Of a stretch of 64,000 nucleotides of DNA, positions 24,247-33,701 are shown piece by piece. The notes beneath the pieces were generated by a model. The model did not search any database. It was not told the origin of the DNA and saw only the letters and a program-made list of their open reading frames with translations. Source of the DNA: Pseudoruegeria sp. HB172150. Lineage in GTDB: Bacteria; Pseudomonadota; Alphaproteobacteria; Rhodobacterales; Rhodobacteraceae. The stretch's first letter is position 1, and each line of letters opens with the position of its first letter. The stretch lies in NCBI RefSeq assembly GCF_013184805.1, contig NZ_JAATNG010000001.1:1612001-1676000 (forward strand), read 5' to 3'. The position numbers and the translations under genes were made by a program.

Positions 24247-26243
24247 TGGCCGACACTCTCACCGAGCCGCAGCGAAAACCGTCGCAGCCCTGGATCGTGC
24301 TGCGCGCAATCACCGTCGTCGGCGTCCTGTTGTCGCTGTTTCAGCTTTACGCCGCCGGCGTGCAGCCGCTCGGCCTGTTCTACCAGCGCCCGATCCACCT
24401 CGGCTTCATTCTGGTTCTGTGCTTCCTGATCCACCCGGCCTTCGGCATGGACCGCCCGCGCGGCGTGCTGGGCTGGACCATCGATGGTATCCTGATCCTT
24501 TGCGGCGTTCTCGTTGGGGTCTGGGTGCCGTGGAACATCGACATTATCGCGAATTCAATCTTCCCAAGGCAGATCGACGTTATCGTCGGAATCATTACCA
24601 CTTTGGTGGTGCTCGAGGCCGCGCGTCGCGCCGTCGGGTTGGTGATGACGATCATTGGCGCCGTCTTCCTCCTCTATGCCTTCGCCGGTAGCCGGGGCGA
24701 GCTGCCATGGCTCGCCGACTGGATGCCGGGTATCCTGAATCATCGCGGCTATTCGCTGGATCGCCTCGCAAGTCAGATGACGCTCGGAGCCGAGGGAATC
24801 TTCGGGCTGCCGCTCGGTGTCGCCGCGACTTTCATTTTCGTCTTCGTTCTGTTCGGCGCTTTTCTTGAAGTGACCGGTGCGGGCAAGTTCTTCATCGACC
24901 TCGCCTATGCCGCCACCGGGCGTCAGCGCGGCGGGCCGGCCAAGGCGGCCGTCATCGCCTCTGCCGGCATGGGTTCGATCTCTGGTTCCGCCATAGCCAA
25001 CGTCGTCACCACAGGCGCCTTCACCATCCCTCTGATGAAGCGGCTGGGCTACCGGCCCGCGCAGGCTGGTGGCATCGAGGCTGCCGCGTCGACCGGCGGG
25101 CAGATCATGCCGCCGCTGATGGGCGCAGGCGCCTTCCTGATGAGCGAATTCACCCGCGTGCCCTATGTCGACATCGTGCTGGTCTCGATCTTCCCGGCTT
25201 TCCTCTATTTCGGTGCGGTCTATCTGCTGGTGCACATCGCGGCACTGAAACAAGGCATGACAGGCATGTCGCGCGAGGAACTGCCCCGCGTGCGCGAAGT
25301 TCTTGCCGAAGGCTGGCACTTCCTTCTGCCCATCGTCGCCCTGATCTGGCTGCTCGTCGCGGGTTATTCGCCGATGCGCGTCGGCTTCTACGCCATCGTT
25401 TCCGTCGTCGTCGCCGCCGTTGCCCGCGCGCTTTGGACCTTCGCCACCAATGCCCCCAGCCTCACCGGTTTTCGCGACCTCTGCCTCCGTGGTCTGAAGC
25501 TGACGGTCGAAGCGATGGAACTCGGCGCGCGCAATGCCGTGCCGGTGACGCTGGCCTGCGCCGTGGCCGGGATCATCGTTGGCGTCGTCGGCCTTACCGG
25601 GCTTGGCCTGAAGTTCTCCGCGATGATGCTGGCCTTCTCCGGCGGTAACCTCGTTCTGGCGCTGATCCTCGTGATGATCGCCAGCCTGATCCTTGGCATG
25701 GGCCTGCCGGTCACCGCCGCCTACATCGTGCTGATCATCCTTGTCGGCCCGGCGCTGACAGAGGAATTCGGCATCCCGCTGCTGATCGCGCACCTGATCG
25801 TGTTCTGGTACTCGCAGGACTCCAACGTCACGCCACCAGTGGCGCTCGCGGGTTTCGCGGGGGCGGCCATTGCGGGCTCCAAACCGATGGAAACCAGCTT
25901 TCAGGCATGGAAATATGCCAAGGGTCTCTACCTCATCCCGCTCTTCATGGTGTTCAACGAACCGATCATCATCGGTGGTCCTGTGCCGCTCGTACTGTGG
26001 AACGGCTTCATCGCCATCGTTGCCATAGCTGGCGCGGCCGTCGCGCTGGAAGGTTTCCTCTGGGCGCCGATGCCTCTGTGGCAGCGTCTGCTGCTGGTTC
26101 CCGGCATCATCGCGGTCTTCTGGCCCGATCTCATGGTAGAGGCTGCGGGCGTCGCGCTAATCGGTGTCTTGCTTGCTTTGAACCGGGTCAGCGCACGCAG
26201 CAATCCGGGGCAGGGCACCCCCCAACCGGTTCCCGACCCTTGA
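24246..26243 (+). CDS. TRAP transporter fused permease (DctQ-DctM type)
   Basis: A 665-residue integral membrane protein. The N-terminal part (about residues 20-175) carries the four-helix small-subunit portion. The remainder is the large subunit, with TRAP motifs such as GMGSISGSAIANVVTTGAFTI's core GSISGSAIANV and GMGLPVTAAYIV. The fused form is the usual partner of TAXI receptors. It completes the receptor-DUF1850-permease operon. A LysR gene follows after about 50 bases on the same strand. Confidence 0.92.
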   Translation: MADTLTEPQRKPSQPWIVLRAITVVGVLLSLFQLYAAGVQPLGLFYQRPIHLGFILVLCFLIHPAFGMDRPRGVLGWTIDGILILCGVLVGVWVPWNIDIIANSIFPRQIDVIVGIITTLVVLEAARRAVGLVMTIIGAVFLLYAFAGSRGELPWLADWMPGILNHRGYSLDRLASQMTLGAEGIFGLPLGVAATFIFVFVLFGAFLEVTGAGKFFIDLAYAATGRQRGGPAKAAVIASAGMGSISGSAIANVVTTGAFTIPLMKRLGYRPAQAGGIEAAASTGGQIMPPLMGAGAFLMSEFTRVPYVDIVLVSIFPAFLYFGAVYLLVHIAALKQGMTGMSREELPRVREVLAEGWHFLLPIVALIWLLVAGYSPMRVGFYAIVSVVVAAVARALWTFATNAPSLTGFRDLCLRGLKLTVEAMELGARNAVPVTLACAVAGIIVGVVGLTGLGLKFSAMMLAFSGGNLVLALILVMIASLILGMGLPVTAAYIVLIILVGPALTEEFGIPLLIAHLIVFWYSQDSNVTPPVALAGFAGAAIAGSKPMETSFQAWKYAKGLYLIPLFMVFNEPIIIGGPVPLVLWNGFIAIVAIAGAAVALEGFLWAPMPLWQRLLLVPGIIAVFWPDLMVEAAGVALIGVLLALNRVSARSNPGQGTPQPVPDP

Positions 26244-26292
26244 TCCGGCAACTCCGATTGCAGTCGGTCAGTGACACAGGAGCGTGCAGATC

Positions 26293-27186
26293 GTGCCGGT
26301 CCTCGTCGACATAGAGGCGTTCCTCGCAAGCGCCCGCGCCGGGGGGCTCTCCGCCGCCGCGCGCGAGGTTGGAACGACGCCTTCGGTGATCTCGAAGCGT
26401 GTCGGGCGTCTGGAAACCGAACTCGGCACCAAGCTCTTCACCCGTTCCACCCGCGCGCTGAAACTGACCGCCGAGGGCGAGCGCCTGCGCCCCCGCCTGC
26501 AGCAGATCGTGTCGGAACTGCAGGATGTCTTGTCCGACACGGGACCAGAGTTACGCGGTCTGCGCGGTACACTCCGCGTCCGCACCCCGAACACGATAGG
26601 CTCCATGTTCATCGGCAAGGCGGTCACACGGTTTCAGGCGGCCAATCCCGACATGCGGATAGAACTGCACCTCATCGACCGCCCGGTAAACCCACTGGAA
26701 GAGGGCTTCGATGTATCCCTTGGCGCGCTTCCGCAATCCTACTGGGGCGTTCACGAGACCCCGATCCAGCCCTATCCCCGCGTTCTCGTTGCAGCGCCCG
26801 GTTACATGAAGGTCAGGCCGCCACCGGCGACCCCTTCCGATCTCGTCGCGCATGACTGCCTTGCCTTCATGCTCGTCGGCCACACCTGGACCTTCGAGGG
26901 CCCCAGTGGTCCCGTCTCAACCGAGATCCGTGCCCGTTACACCGTCAACGACAGCGGCATCCTGCTCGATGCCGCGCTCCAGGGGCTCGGCCTCGCTGTT
27001 CTGCCCCGCTTCCTTGCCCGCGATCCCCTACGCGACGGACGCCTCGTAGAGCTGCTGCCCGATTTCCCGGTCTCCGCGCTCTGGCTCAAGGCTCTGGTGC
27101 CCAGCCACAAGTCCCGCAGGCCGGAGATCATCGCATTCCTTGATCACATCCAGAAGGAATTCGACCCGCCGCCCTGGGATAGGTAG
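26293..27186 (+). CDS. LysR-family transcriptional regulator
   Basis: A 297-residue LysR regulator with an N-terminal helix-turn-helix (GGLSAAAREVGTTPSVISKR) and a substrate-binding domain. A GTG at 26293 lies ten bases after AGGAG. A GTG three codons earlier is only one base from that site and is less likely. It lies directly downstream of the TRAP-TAXI operon on the same strand, so it may regulate that uptake system, though LysR targets are more often divergent. Confidence 0.88.
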   Translation: MPVLVDIEAFLASARAGGLSAAAREVGTTPSVISKRVGRLETELGTKLFTRSTRALKLTAEGERLRPRLQQIVSELQDVLSDTGPELRGLRGTLRVRTPNTIGSMFIGKAVTRFQAANPDMRIELHLIDRPVNPLEEGFDVSLGALPQSYWGVHETPIQPYPRVLVAAPGYMKVRPPPATPSDLVAHDCLAFMLVGHTWTFEGPSGPVSTEIRARYTVNDSGILLDAALQGLGLAVLPRFLARDPLRDGRLVELLPDFPVSALWLKALVPSHKSRRPEIIAFLDHIQKEFDPPPWDR

Positions 27187-27592
27187 GACCCCTCCGCGAC
27201 CACCCGCTGTGGTTGCTGGGCCATGGAGGGGCAGGAACGGGCGAGGGCTATGCGGCAGGCTGTCCGGGTACGATACTTCAAGCGGAATCGTGAAAGAGAA
27301 TCAGTCGAACTCGGTGCAAGCCCGCCAGATCGGACTTTGCCCAGTGGTCTACAATTTACTTTACGTAAGGTGGGTCTTCCAGACCGTTCCCGAACGGCAA
27401 CCGACCGCCGGTCAAAAGCCAGATGCTTTCATGCATTTTCATACCTAAATCTCTGAAATGGTGAGTTTTCACTGGTTTTTCTGCTAGATTTGCCACCATA
27501 ATTTTGAAAATCACCCTTGTAGGAACGTTTTAATGGTGCTTCGAGGTTTCGCCGGTAACAATCCGGACTAAAGGGGCTAGGGGAGAATAAAC
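27187..27592. other. Intergenic region without a recognised gene
   Basis: These 406 bases separate the LysR gene and the second GntR gene. Short open frames exist but lack homology or ribosome sites. The last 130 bases are noticeably AT-richer than the surroundings and probably hold the gntR promoter. GGGGAGAATAAAC precedes the GntR ATG. No operator was identified. Confidence 0.6.
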
Positions 27593-28318
27593 ATGGCCAC
27601 ACAATTCGAAGTAATCTCGCAAAAGCTCAGAGAAATGCTGATGCGGGGCGATTTCGAATCGGGGCAGCATTTGCAGGAGATTCCGCTCGCCAAACAGTTG
27701 AACGCCTCACGTACGCCGGTCCGCCTGGCGCTGGGGGCGCTCGCTCAGGAAGGGCTGCTCATCTACAAGCCGCAGCGCGGCTTTCTGGTGCGCGAGTTCT
27801 CCATCAAGGAGATCACGGATGCGGTCAAGGTACGCGGTGAACTCGAGGCTATGGCCGCCCGTCTCGTTGCCGAAAACGGGATTTCCGAGGCGGGCCAGCA
27901 GCGGATCGTCGAAATTCTCGAGGAAAGTAAGTCGCTGAACTCCGCCCGCGAAACCATAGAGGATTACGCGACTAGGTGGTTCGCCCTGAACGAAGCGTTT
28001 CATGAGGCAATCGTCGAAGAGGCCGGCAATTCGATCCTTTCCGAGATGATCGGGCAGATAAACAATGTCCCGCTTGCCGGGTCTATGGTCCTGACTGTCA
28101 ACGCGGAAATCGCCGAAATCGTTAAGGCCGGGGCGGATCAGAATCAGCGGGAGCACGAGGTGATCTTCTGCGCCATTCTGCGCCGCCAGTCCCAGCGCGC
28201 CTGCGCGAATATGCAGGAACATGTCTACAAAGGCGCTGATCTCATCTCGAATTACCTCAACCGGATTCGTACTCAGAACCGCGATATGCCGCTGTTGAAA
28301 CTGGTGGCACGCGACTGA
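27593..28318 (+). CDS. GntR-family transcriptional regulator, FCD subgroup (second copy)
   Basis: A 241-residue regulator with an N-terminal winged helix (SRTPVRLALGALAQEGLL) and a helical FCD domain with the KVRGELEAMAARL start typical of this class. It is related in type to the regulator at 7344 but clearly divergent. It stands alone between two intergenic regions and is followed by a good intrinsic terminator. Its targets are not evident; the adjacent TRAP-TAXI operon is a candidate. Confidence 0.88.
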   Translation: MATQFEVISQKLREMLMRGDFESGQHLQEIPLAKQLNASRTPVRLALGALAQEGLLIYKPQRGFLVREFSIKEITDAVKVRGELEAMAARLVAENGISEAGQQRIVEILEESKSLNSARETIEDYATRWFALNEAFHEAIVEEAGNSILSEMIGQINNVPLAGSMVLTVNAEIAEIVKAGADQNQREHEVIFCAILRRQSQRACANMQEHVYKGADLISNYLNRIRTQNRDMPLLKLVARD

Positions 28319-28381
28319 CGCATAGGGCCGGTCCGGGGCCTTAAACGGGCGTCACTAAGTGAACGAAAGCACTATGCAGTA

Positions 28382-28409
28382 CCGGTGGGTCTCCCGCCGG
28401 CTTTTCTTT
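28382..28409 (+). terminator. Intrinsic terminator after gntR
   Basis: An 8-bp stem (28382-28389 with 28393-28400, one G-T wobble, three-base loop) is followed by CTTTTCTTT. It lies about 65 bases past the GntR stop and isolates that gene from the TetR operon. Confidence 0.75.
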
Positions 28410-28431
28410 GGCCTCCATCGTCTTGCATGAT

Positions 28432-28460
28432 TTAAACGGTTGTTTTATACAGGCGTTTAA
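28432..28460. promoter_or_regulatory. Candidate TetR (CecR-like) operator
   Basis: TTAAACG (28432-28438) and CGTTTAA (28454-28460) are exact inverted repeats, 11 bases upstream of the TetR ATG. Within the same stretch TTAAAC-GGTT-GTTTTA forms a second near-palindrome. The site overlaps the expected promoter, so autorepression of the regulator-exporter operon is likely. Confidence 0.5.
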
Positions 28461-28471
28461 GGTTGGTGCAT

Positions 28472-29122
28472 ATGCAAGACAATGATCCTCAGTCGACCAG
28501 AGATCTCGTTATCGCTGCAGCGATACGGCTCTTCGGACATCAAGGCTACGAAGCCACGACGGTGCGCCAGATCGCCTTGGCTGCCGGCGGCCAGAATGTC
28601 GCCTTGGTGAGCTACTACTTCGGTTCCAAGGAAGGGCTGCGCCGCGCCTGCGCTCAGGAGATCGTGGCGCGCATTCACCGCATTTTTCCCACGGCACCGG
28701 ACGAAATGCCCGCTGCAGGGCAGGCAGCGGCCGAACGCCAGCTGGAAACGCTGCTGTCGCTCTTCCTGGACTTCATGACGCAGGTACCGGAGGCAGAGGA
28801 TCTCGCCGCCTTCGTTCTCAGGGAACTGACAGAATCCGGCGAGGTCTTCGATATCCTCTATGACGGCGTCATCGCCGACCGGCACCGGCAGCTCTGCCGC
28901 CTCTGGGGGCAGGCGACCGGCACCGATCCGGAAAGCGAAACCACGCGCCTCACCGCGTTCTCGATGCTTGGTCAGGTCCTCTACTTCCGCATCGGCCGTC
29001 CTGTCGTCGTCCGCCGTCTCGGCTGGTCCGGCATCGCCCCGGCGGAAACGGAGCAGATAAAGAAGATCTTGACCACAAACCTAAGCGCCATCCTGGCCGC
29101 CTATCGGGAGGATCCGGAATGA
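28472..29122 (+). CDS. TetR-family regulator, CecR-like
   Basis: A 216-residue TetR repressor. The DNA-binding domain covers about residues 8-55 (GHQGYEATTVRQIALAAG, then NVALVSYYFGSKEGL). The C-terminal part resembles the CecR/YbiH type, which in Escherichia coli controls an HlyD-ABC exporter operon. The same arrangement is seen here: four overlapping genes follow. The ATG at 28472 is chosen over TTG and GTG codons 9 and 6 bases earlier, because AAGG then lies at a normal distance. The effector is unknown. Confidence 0.87.
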   Translation: MQDNDPQSTRDLVIAAAIRLFGHQGYEATTVRQIALAAGGQNVALVSYYFGSKEGLRRACAQEIVARIHRIFPTAPDEMPAAGQAAAERQLETLLSLFLDFMTQVPEAEDLAAFVLRELTESGEVFDILYDGVIADRHRQLCRLWGQATGTDPESETTRLTAFSMLGQVLYFRIGRPVVVRRLGWSGIAPAETEQIKKILTTNLSAILAAYREDPE

Positions 29123-30075
29123 CCGGTTTCATCTGCGCCGTTCCCCTCATATCGGCCCTTTTCTCCGCCTGTCTCCCGGAACCTCCGCTCGCCACCGGGT
29201 ATGTCGAGGGTGAGTTTGTACTCGTCGCCCCTGTCGCCACTTCGCAGATTGAAAAAATGACCCTTCGTCGTGGTGACCACGTCAGGCAGGGCGACATCCT
29301 CGTACAGATGGAACGCCGCGACGCCGGCATCGCGCTGGCAGAGGCCGAAGCCGCGCTCAAGGCCGCAGAGGCACGGCTCGCGAACCTCCAGGAAGGCATG
29401 CGCGACGAGGAAATCCGCGTGATCGAGGCGAACCTCGCCTCCGCCCATGCTCAGGCCAATGAACTGGAGAAAGAAGTTGCGCGGGTCCAGAACCTTGTAA
29501 CCCGCGGCGTATCTCCGCAGGCCCAGCTCGACGAGGTTCAGACCCAGCTCGACGTCGCCAACGCCAAGGTCGCCGAAGTAGAGGCCAACCTGTCCGTGGC
29601 AAAGCTCCCTGCGCGTGCCTACGAGATCGCGGCGGCGGAGGCCGAACTCTCGCAGGCAAAGGCCGGAGTAGAGGCTGCCGCCTGGCAGCTAGACCAGCGC
29701 ACGCTCTACGCCTCCGCCGACGGACAGATCCACGAGGTCCTCCGCAATACCGGCGAACTCGCCGGTCCGCAGGCGCCGGTCCTGTCACTGCTGCCCGACG
29801 GCGCGGTCTTCATCCGACTCTACGTCCCCGAAACCGCCGTCTCCGGGATCGAGGTAGGCACGGTCCTGCGCGTCAATTGCGACGGCTGCGGCGACGGTGC
29901 CCGGGCTACCGTCACCTATGTCGCCGACGAGCCCGAATTCACCCCGCCGGTCATCTACTCCCTCGAGAACCGCCAAAAGCTCGTCTTCATGGTAGAGGCG
30001 CACCCGTCCGGCGACACCAGCCGCCTGAAACCCGGTCAGATCGTGGATGCGGTGCTGGAAGAGTCCGGGCAATGA
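29119..30075 (+). CDS. HlyD-family membrane fusion protein (YbhG-like)
   Basis: Periplasmic adaptor of an ABC exporter, 318 residues. It has a short N-terminal hydrophobic segment with a possible lipobox ending at Cys (ALFSAC), a beta/lipoyl portion (about residues 30-65), a long alpha-helical hairpin (about 70-195) rich in Ala, Glu and Gln, and a second lipoyl/beta-barrel part. It overlaps the regulator and the ATPase gene by four bases each. It links the inner-membrane ABC complex with an outer-membrane channel that is not encoded here. Confidence 0.88.
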   Translation: MTGFICAVPLISALFSACLPEPPLATGYVEGEFVLVAPVATSQIEKMTLRRGDHVRQGDILVQMERRDAGIALAEAEAALKAAEARLANLQEGMRDEEIRVIEANLASAHAQANELEKEVARVQNLVTRGVSPQAQLDEVQTQLDVANAKVAEVEANLSVAKLPARAYEIAAAEAELSQAKAGVEAAAWQLDQRTLYASADGQIHEVLRNTGELAGPQAPVLSLLPDGAVFIRLYVPETAVSGIEVGTVLRVNCDGCGDGARATVTYVADEPEFTPPVIYSLENRQKLVFMVEAHPSGDTSRLKPGQIVDAVLEESGQ

Positions 30076-30992
30076 CCGAACCTGCCATCGAGGTGCACGA
30101 TCTCGTCAAGAGGTTCGGCGACAAGACCGTTGTCGACAACGTGTCGATGACCGTCCAGCGCGGCGAGATCGCGGGCTTTCTCGGCCCGAACGGTTCCGGC
30201 AAGACCACGACGATCCGGGTCATGTGCGGTCTGCTGACGCCCGATGCCGGCCACGGCACGGTGCTGGGCTACGACCTCACTCAAGGCACGAAGATCAAGC
30301 GGGAAATCGGCTACATGACCCAGAAGTTCTCGCTCTACGAGGACCTGACCATCGCCGAAAACCTCGCCTTCGTCGCCGGTCTCTATGGCCTCCGACCGGT
30401 CCGGCGCTACGTGAACGACACGCTCGCAGACCTTGGGCTGACGTCCCGCCGCGGCCAGCTTGCTGGCACCCTTTCCGGCGGCTGGAAACAGCGGCTGGCA
30501 CTCGCCGCCTGCGTCATGCACGAGCCGAAGCTCCTTCTGCTCGACGAGCCCACCGCCGGCGTTGACCCCAAGGCCCGCCGCGAATTCTGGGACGAGATCC
30601 ACGAACGCGCCGAGGGCGGGCTGACCGTGCTGGTCTCCACTCACTACATGGATGAGGCAGAGCGCTGCCACCGCATCAACTACCTCGCTTACGGCAAGCT
30701 GATGGCCAGCGGCACGGTGGACGAGGTGATCGCCGAGGCGGGACTGACCACTTATCTCCTCGACGGCCCGGACACCGTCGCCGCGGCCAGGACGCTGCAG
30801 GGCAAGCCTGGCGTCGACGAGGTTACCCATTTCGGTAATGCGCTCCACATCGTTGGCCGTGACACCGGCGCCCTCAAGCAAAGTGTCGACGCCGCCATAG
30901 AGTCCCACGACGTCCGCGCCGAGATCGTCCCGACCAGTCTCGAAGACGCCTTCATCCGCTTCATGACAGAGTCGCAGGATAACATGGCATGA
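30072..30992 (+). CDS. ABC transporter ATPase (YbhF-like, single nucleotide-binding domain)
   Basis: A 306-residue ABC ATPase. Walker A is GPNGSGKT (38-45), followed by the signature LSGGWKQR, Walker B LLLLDEPTAGVD and the switch His in STHYMDEAE. The start at 30072 overlaps the HlyD gene by four bases; an upstream in-frame extension inside that gene is rejected. E. coli YbhF has two such domains, whereas this protein has one. It powers the permease encoded next. Confidence 0.92.
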   Translation: MTEPAIEVHDLVKRFGDKTVVDNVSMTVQRGEIAGFLGPNGSGKTTTIRVMCGLLTPDAGHGTVLGYDLTQGTKIKREIGYMTQKFSLYEDLTIAENLAFVAGLYGLRPVRRYVNDTLADLGLTSRRGQLAGTLSGGWKQRLALAACVMHEPKLLLLDEPTAGVDPKARREFWDEIHERAEGGLTVLVSTHYMDEAERCHRINYLAYGKLMASGTVDEVIAEAGLTTYLLDGPDTVAAARTLQGKPGVDEVTHFGNALHIVGRDTGALKQSVDAAIESHDVRAEIVPTSLEDAFIRFMTESQDNMA

Positions 30993-32125
30993 GGGACCTT
31001 TTCTCAATCCGCCGCCTCGCATCGCTCTGGAAGAAGGAAATCATCCAGATGCGCCGCGACCGCATCACCTTCGCGATGATGCTCGGCGTACCGCTGATGC
31101 AGCTTGTCCTGTTCGGCTTTGCCATTAACAGCGACCCCAAGGGCCTTCCCGCCGCCCTCGTCGCCCCGACACAGGACCGTTATACCCGCGCCATCGTCAC
31201 GGCGCTGGAACTGACCGGCTATTACCGCTTCGACCACGTCACCGCCTCCGCGCAGGAGGCGGAGGACCTGATCGAGAACGGCACCGTCTCTTTCGTCGTC
31301 ACCATCCCGTCGGATTTCGGCCGCCGCGTCGACCGGGGCGACCAGCCCGAACTTCTGATCGAGGCCGATGCCACTGACCCAGCCGTCGCCTCCGGCGCCA
31401 TCTCCACGCTGGGAACGGTCGCGTCCCAGGCGCTGCTGCATGAAAAAGGCATCGCCGCCCAGGCAGCGGAGGAGGCCCGCGAACAGCTCCAGGTCATCGT
31501 CCACCGCCGCTACAACCCCGAAGGCATCACGCAATACAACATCGTCCCCGGTCTGCTCGGCGTCATCCTGCAGATGACCATGGTGATGATGACCTCCATG
31601 GCGCTCACCCGCGAGACCGAACGCGGCACGATGGAAAACCTCCTCGCCATGCCCGCCACCGCGCTTGAGATCATGCTGGGCAAGGTGCTGCCCTATCTCG
31701 TGGTCGGCGGCGTGCAGGTAGCCGTCGTGCTCATCGCCGCGCGGCTCCTGTTCCACGTCCCCTTCGTCGGCGACCTTTGGCTGCTGCTGCTCGGCGTCCT
31801 CATCTTCGTGTTGGCACTGGTTCTGATGGGCTACACCATCTCCACCATCGCCCGCACCCAGATGCAGGCGATGCAGCTCACCTTCTTCTACTTCCTGCCG
31901 TCGATCCTGCTCTCGGGCTTCATGTTCCCGTTCCGGGGCATGCCGGTCTGGGCGCAGGCGCTGGGAGAAATCCTGCCGCTCACCCACTTCCTCCGCATGA
32001 TCCGCGCCGTGATGCTAAAGGGTTCCGACCTCAGCGGAGTGCGGCAGCCGATGGCCGCGCTCACGCTCTTCGTCATCGTCTTCGCGGTGATCGCGCTCAT
32101 GCGCTTCCGCCGGACGCTGGACTAG
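30989..32125 (+). CDS. ABC-2 type exporter permease (YbhS/YbhR-like)
   Basis: A 378-residue ABC-2 membrane protein. One N-terminal helix (about residues 28-48) is followed by a large periplasmic loop, then five helices after residue 185. TRETERGTMENLLAMP is the conserved cytoplasmic loop of this family. Only one permease gene is present, so a homodimer is likely, in contrast to the two genes in E. coli. The operon ends here, five bases before a convergent Mop gene. Exported substrates of relatives include drugs and cations; none can be assigned. Confidence 0.9.
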   Translation: MRDLFSIRRLASLWKKEIIQMRRDRITFAMMLGVPLMQLVLFGFAINSDPKGLPAALVAPTQDRYTRAIVTALELTGYYRFDHVTASAQEAEDLIENGTVSFVVTIPSDFGRRVDRGDQPELLIEADATDPAVASGAISTLGTVASQALLHEKGIAAQAAEEAREQLQVIVHRRYNPEGITQYNIVPGLLGVILQMTMVMMTSMALTRETERGTMENLLAMPATALEIMLGKVLPYLVVGGVQVAVVLIAARLLFHVPFVGDLWLLLLGVLIFVLALVLMGYTISTIARTQMQAMQLTFFYFLPSILLSGFMFPFRGMPVWAQALGEILPLTHFLRMIRAVMLKGSDLSGVRQPMAALTLFVIVFAVIALMRFRRTLD

Positions 32126-32129
32126 GGGC

Positions 32130-32339
32130 CTAGTCCGTCCCCAGCATCACTTCCGACGCCTTGATGATTACGTGAACCTGCCTGCCCACCGTGATCCCCA
32201 GATCGCGCGCTGCATCAGTGGTGATCATCGAGGTGATGACGTTGCCGGCGCCCACATCCACCCGGATCTGGCTGTTCACCGGCCCTTCCTTGATGTCGAG
32301 CACCTTGCCCTGCAGGACATTCCGCGCGCTGATCTTCAT
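32130..32339 (-). CDS. Mop-type molybdenum-binding protein (molbindin)
   Basis: A 69-residue single Mop/TOBE domain protein (MKISARNVLQGKVLDIKEG at the start; later ITSMITTDAARDLGI and VIIKASEVML). Molbindins oligomerise and bind molybdate or tungstate, acting as intracellular buffers. GGGAGGATGCC precedes the ATG. It is followed, in the gene order of its strand, by nothing further, and is downstream of the MOT1-type transporter gene. The setting supports oxyanion homeostasis. Confidence 0.92.
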   Translation of the reverse strand: MKISARNVLQGKVLDIKEGPVNSQIRVDVGAGNVITSMITTDAARDLGITVGRQVHVIIKASEVMLGTD

Positions 32340-32367
32340 GGCATCCTCCCTCTGTCAGGGCGGATAG

Positions 32368-33528
32368 CTAGCCCGCGCGCCCATCGCGGCCAGCCCGCGC
32401 GCGCCGCACGATCTGCACCCGCAGTGTCTCCGCCGCCAGACCCGCAATCAGTCCGACCAGCGCTCCGGCCATGAACGTCCCGATCGCCGCCGCGCCGATC
32501 ACCGGCCGGCAGTCCCAGCGCGCGTCGAACATCCGCTTGCTGAAGATCAGGTCAGCCGCCGCATATGCCAGCAGCGCGCCGACAACCGGGGCAGGGATCG
32601 CCGCCAGCACGTCGATCATGCGCGGCCCGGCAACAGCCGCCGCCAGACATCCCGCCGCCAGCAGCAGCGGCGCGCCCATGCCGCGCGCGCCGAACCGGTG
32701 ATGCGCCGCGATCCCGCCCGCACCATGGCACATCGGCATCGCGCCGAGCGGCGCGCAGACCATGTTCAGCAGGCCGCTCGTCGCCGCCAGCTTCTGCTCG
32801 CTCACCGTGCGCGCCGCCACCGGGAACGAGGCGCGCGCCACCGCCGCCGCGACCACCACGGCGTTCAACAGGGTCAAAGGGAGTTGCGCCAGAACTCCTG
32901 AAAACACATGCCGCATGTCATCCGCACGGCCAATCGAGGAGGTTTCGAGCAATCCCATGCCACCGGTTGCCGGCAGGAACAGCGCGCCGCCCACGACCAC
33001 CAGCAACGCCCATGGCCCGCGCGGCCAGACATAGGACAGGCTCAAGACCGCGACGACGGGCAGGGCAAGTGGCCAGTTTTGTCCCATCAGCCCGAATGCC
33101 ACCGCGGCCAGCATCAGCCCAAGCCCCGCCTGCAGGCCGGTCACTACCGATTGCGGCACCGCCCGCGCCGCCTTCTGCAGCACCGATGTCATCGACAGCG
33201 CCATAAGCACCGCGCCAATCACCACCCCGGCCCAGGCGATCTCGGGGCCCGATAGTCCGCCCGCGATGATCACCGCGCCGAGCGCCTTCATTGGCTGTAC
33301 CGAGACTGGGCAGCGATAGACGATGGCGACCATCAGGTATCCGGCGGCGAATCCCAGAAAGACCGGCCCGGGTGCCAGAAGACCGGCGCCGATGGCGGCC
33401 ACCGCATAGGGCAGCAGAGTGCCGAGGTCGCCGAACGCCCCCGACACCTCACCGGACAGGGTCCGAAGGCGTTCGATCAGGTCGCCGCGATCTCGCTGCG
33501 GCCCCGGAGGCGTGTTGTCTTCCCGCAT
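32368..33528 (-). CDS. MOT1-type molybdate/sulfate transporter
   Basis: A 386-residue membrane protein with about ten hydrophobic helices. It carries the MOT1 family signatures SGAFGDLGTLLP near residue 33 and PMCHGAGGIAAHHRFGAR near residue 265. Plant and algal relatives take up molybdate with high affinity. It precedes the molbindin gene on the same strand and is divergent from the tungstate ABC operon. The window thus carries two different oxyanion uptake routes side by side. Selectivity between molybdate and sulfate cannot be read from sequence. Confidence 0.87.
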   Translation of the reverse strand: MREDNTPPGPQRDRGDLIERLRTLSGEVSGAFGDLGTLLPYAVAAIGAGLLAPGPVFLGFAAGYLMVAIVYRCPVSVQPMKALGAVIIAGGLSGPEIAWAGVVIGAVLMALSMTSVLQKAARAVPQSVVTGLQAGLGLMLAAVAFGLMGQNWPLALPVVAVLSLSYVWPRGPWALLVVVGGALFLPATGGMGLLETSSIGRADDMRHVFSGVLAQLPLTLLNAVVVAAAVARASFPVAARTVSEQKLAATSGLLNMVCAPLGAMPMCHGAGGIAAHHRFGARGMGAPLLLAAGCLAAAVAGPRMIDVLAAIPAPVVGALLAYAAADLIFSKRMFDARWDCRPVIGAAAIGTFMAGALVGLIAGLAAETLRVQIVRRARAGRDGRAG

Positions 33529-33701
33529 TTTCTCCCGTCATGATACGGCGAGTCCGGCGGCCGGCAAAGCAAGAACCGCGCAATGATCCCCCGCAAACCC
33601 TTTTGCGCCAAACAAAATTCTTGTCCAGCGCACGCAGATCAGGGGCTGGATTGTTTTGCGTTTTGATGTATTTTCTCCCTCAAGTGGGAGGAAACGCATT
33701 A

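Noticed and set aside
27453-27500. ATGGTG/CACCAT inverted repeat upstream of the second GntR gene
   Set aside because: The arms are only six bases and more than 25 bases apart, so chance is likely.
33600-33665. Repeated TTTTGCG motif in the MOT1/tupB divergent region
   Set aside because: Only two copies with unrelated flanks; not enough to claim a tungstate- or molybdate-responsive operator.
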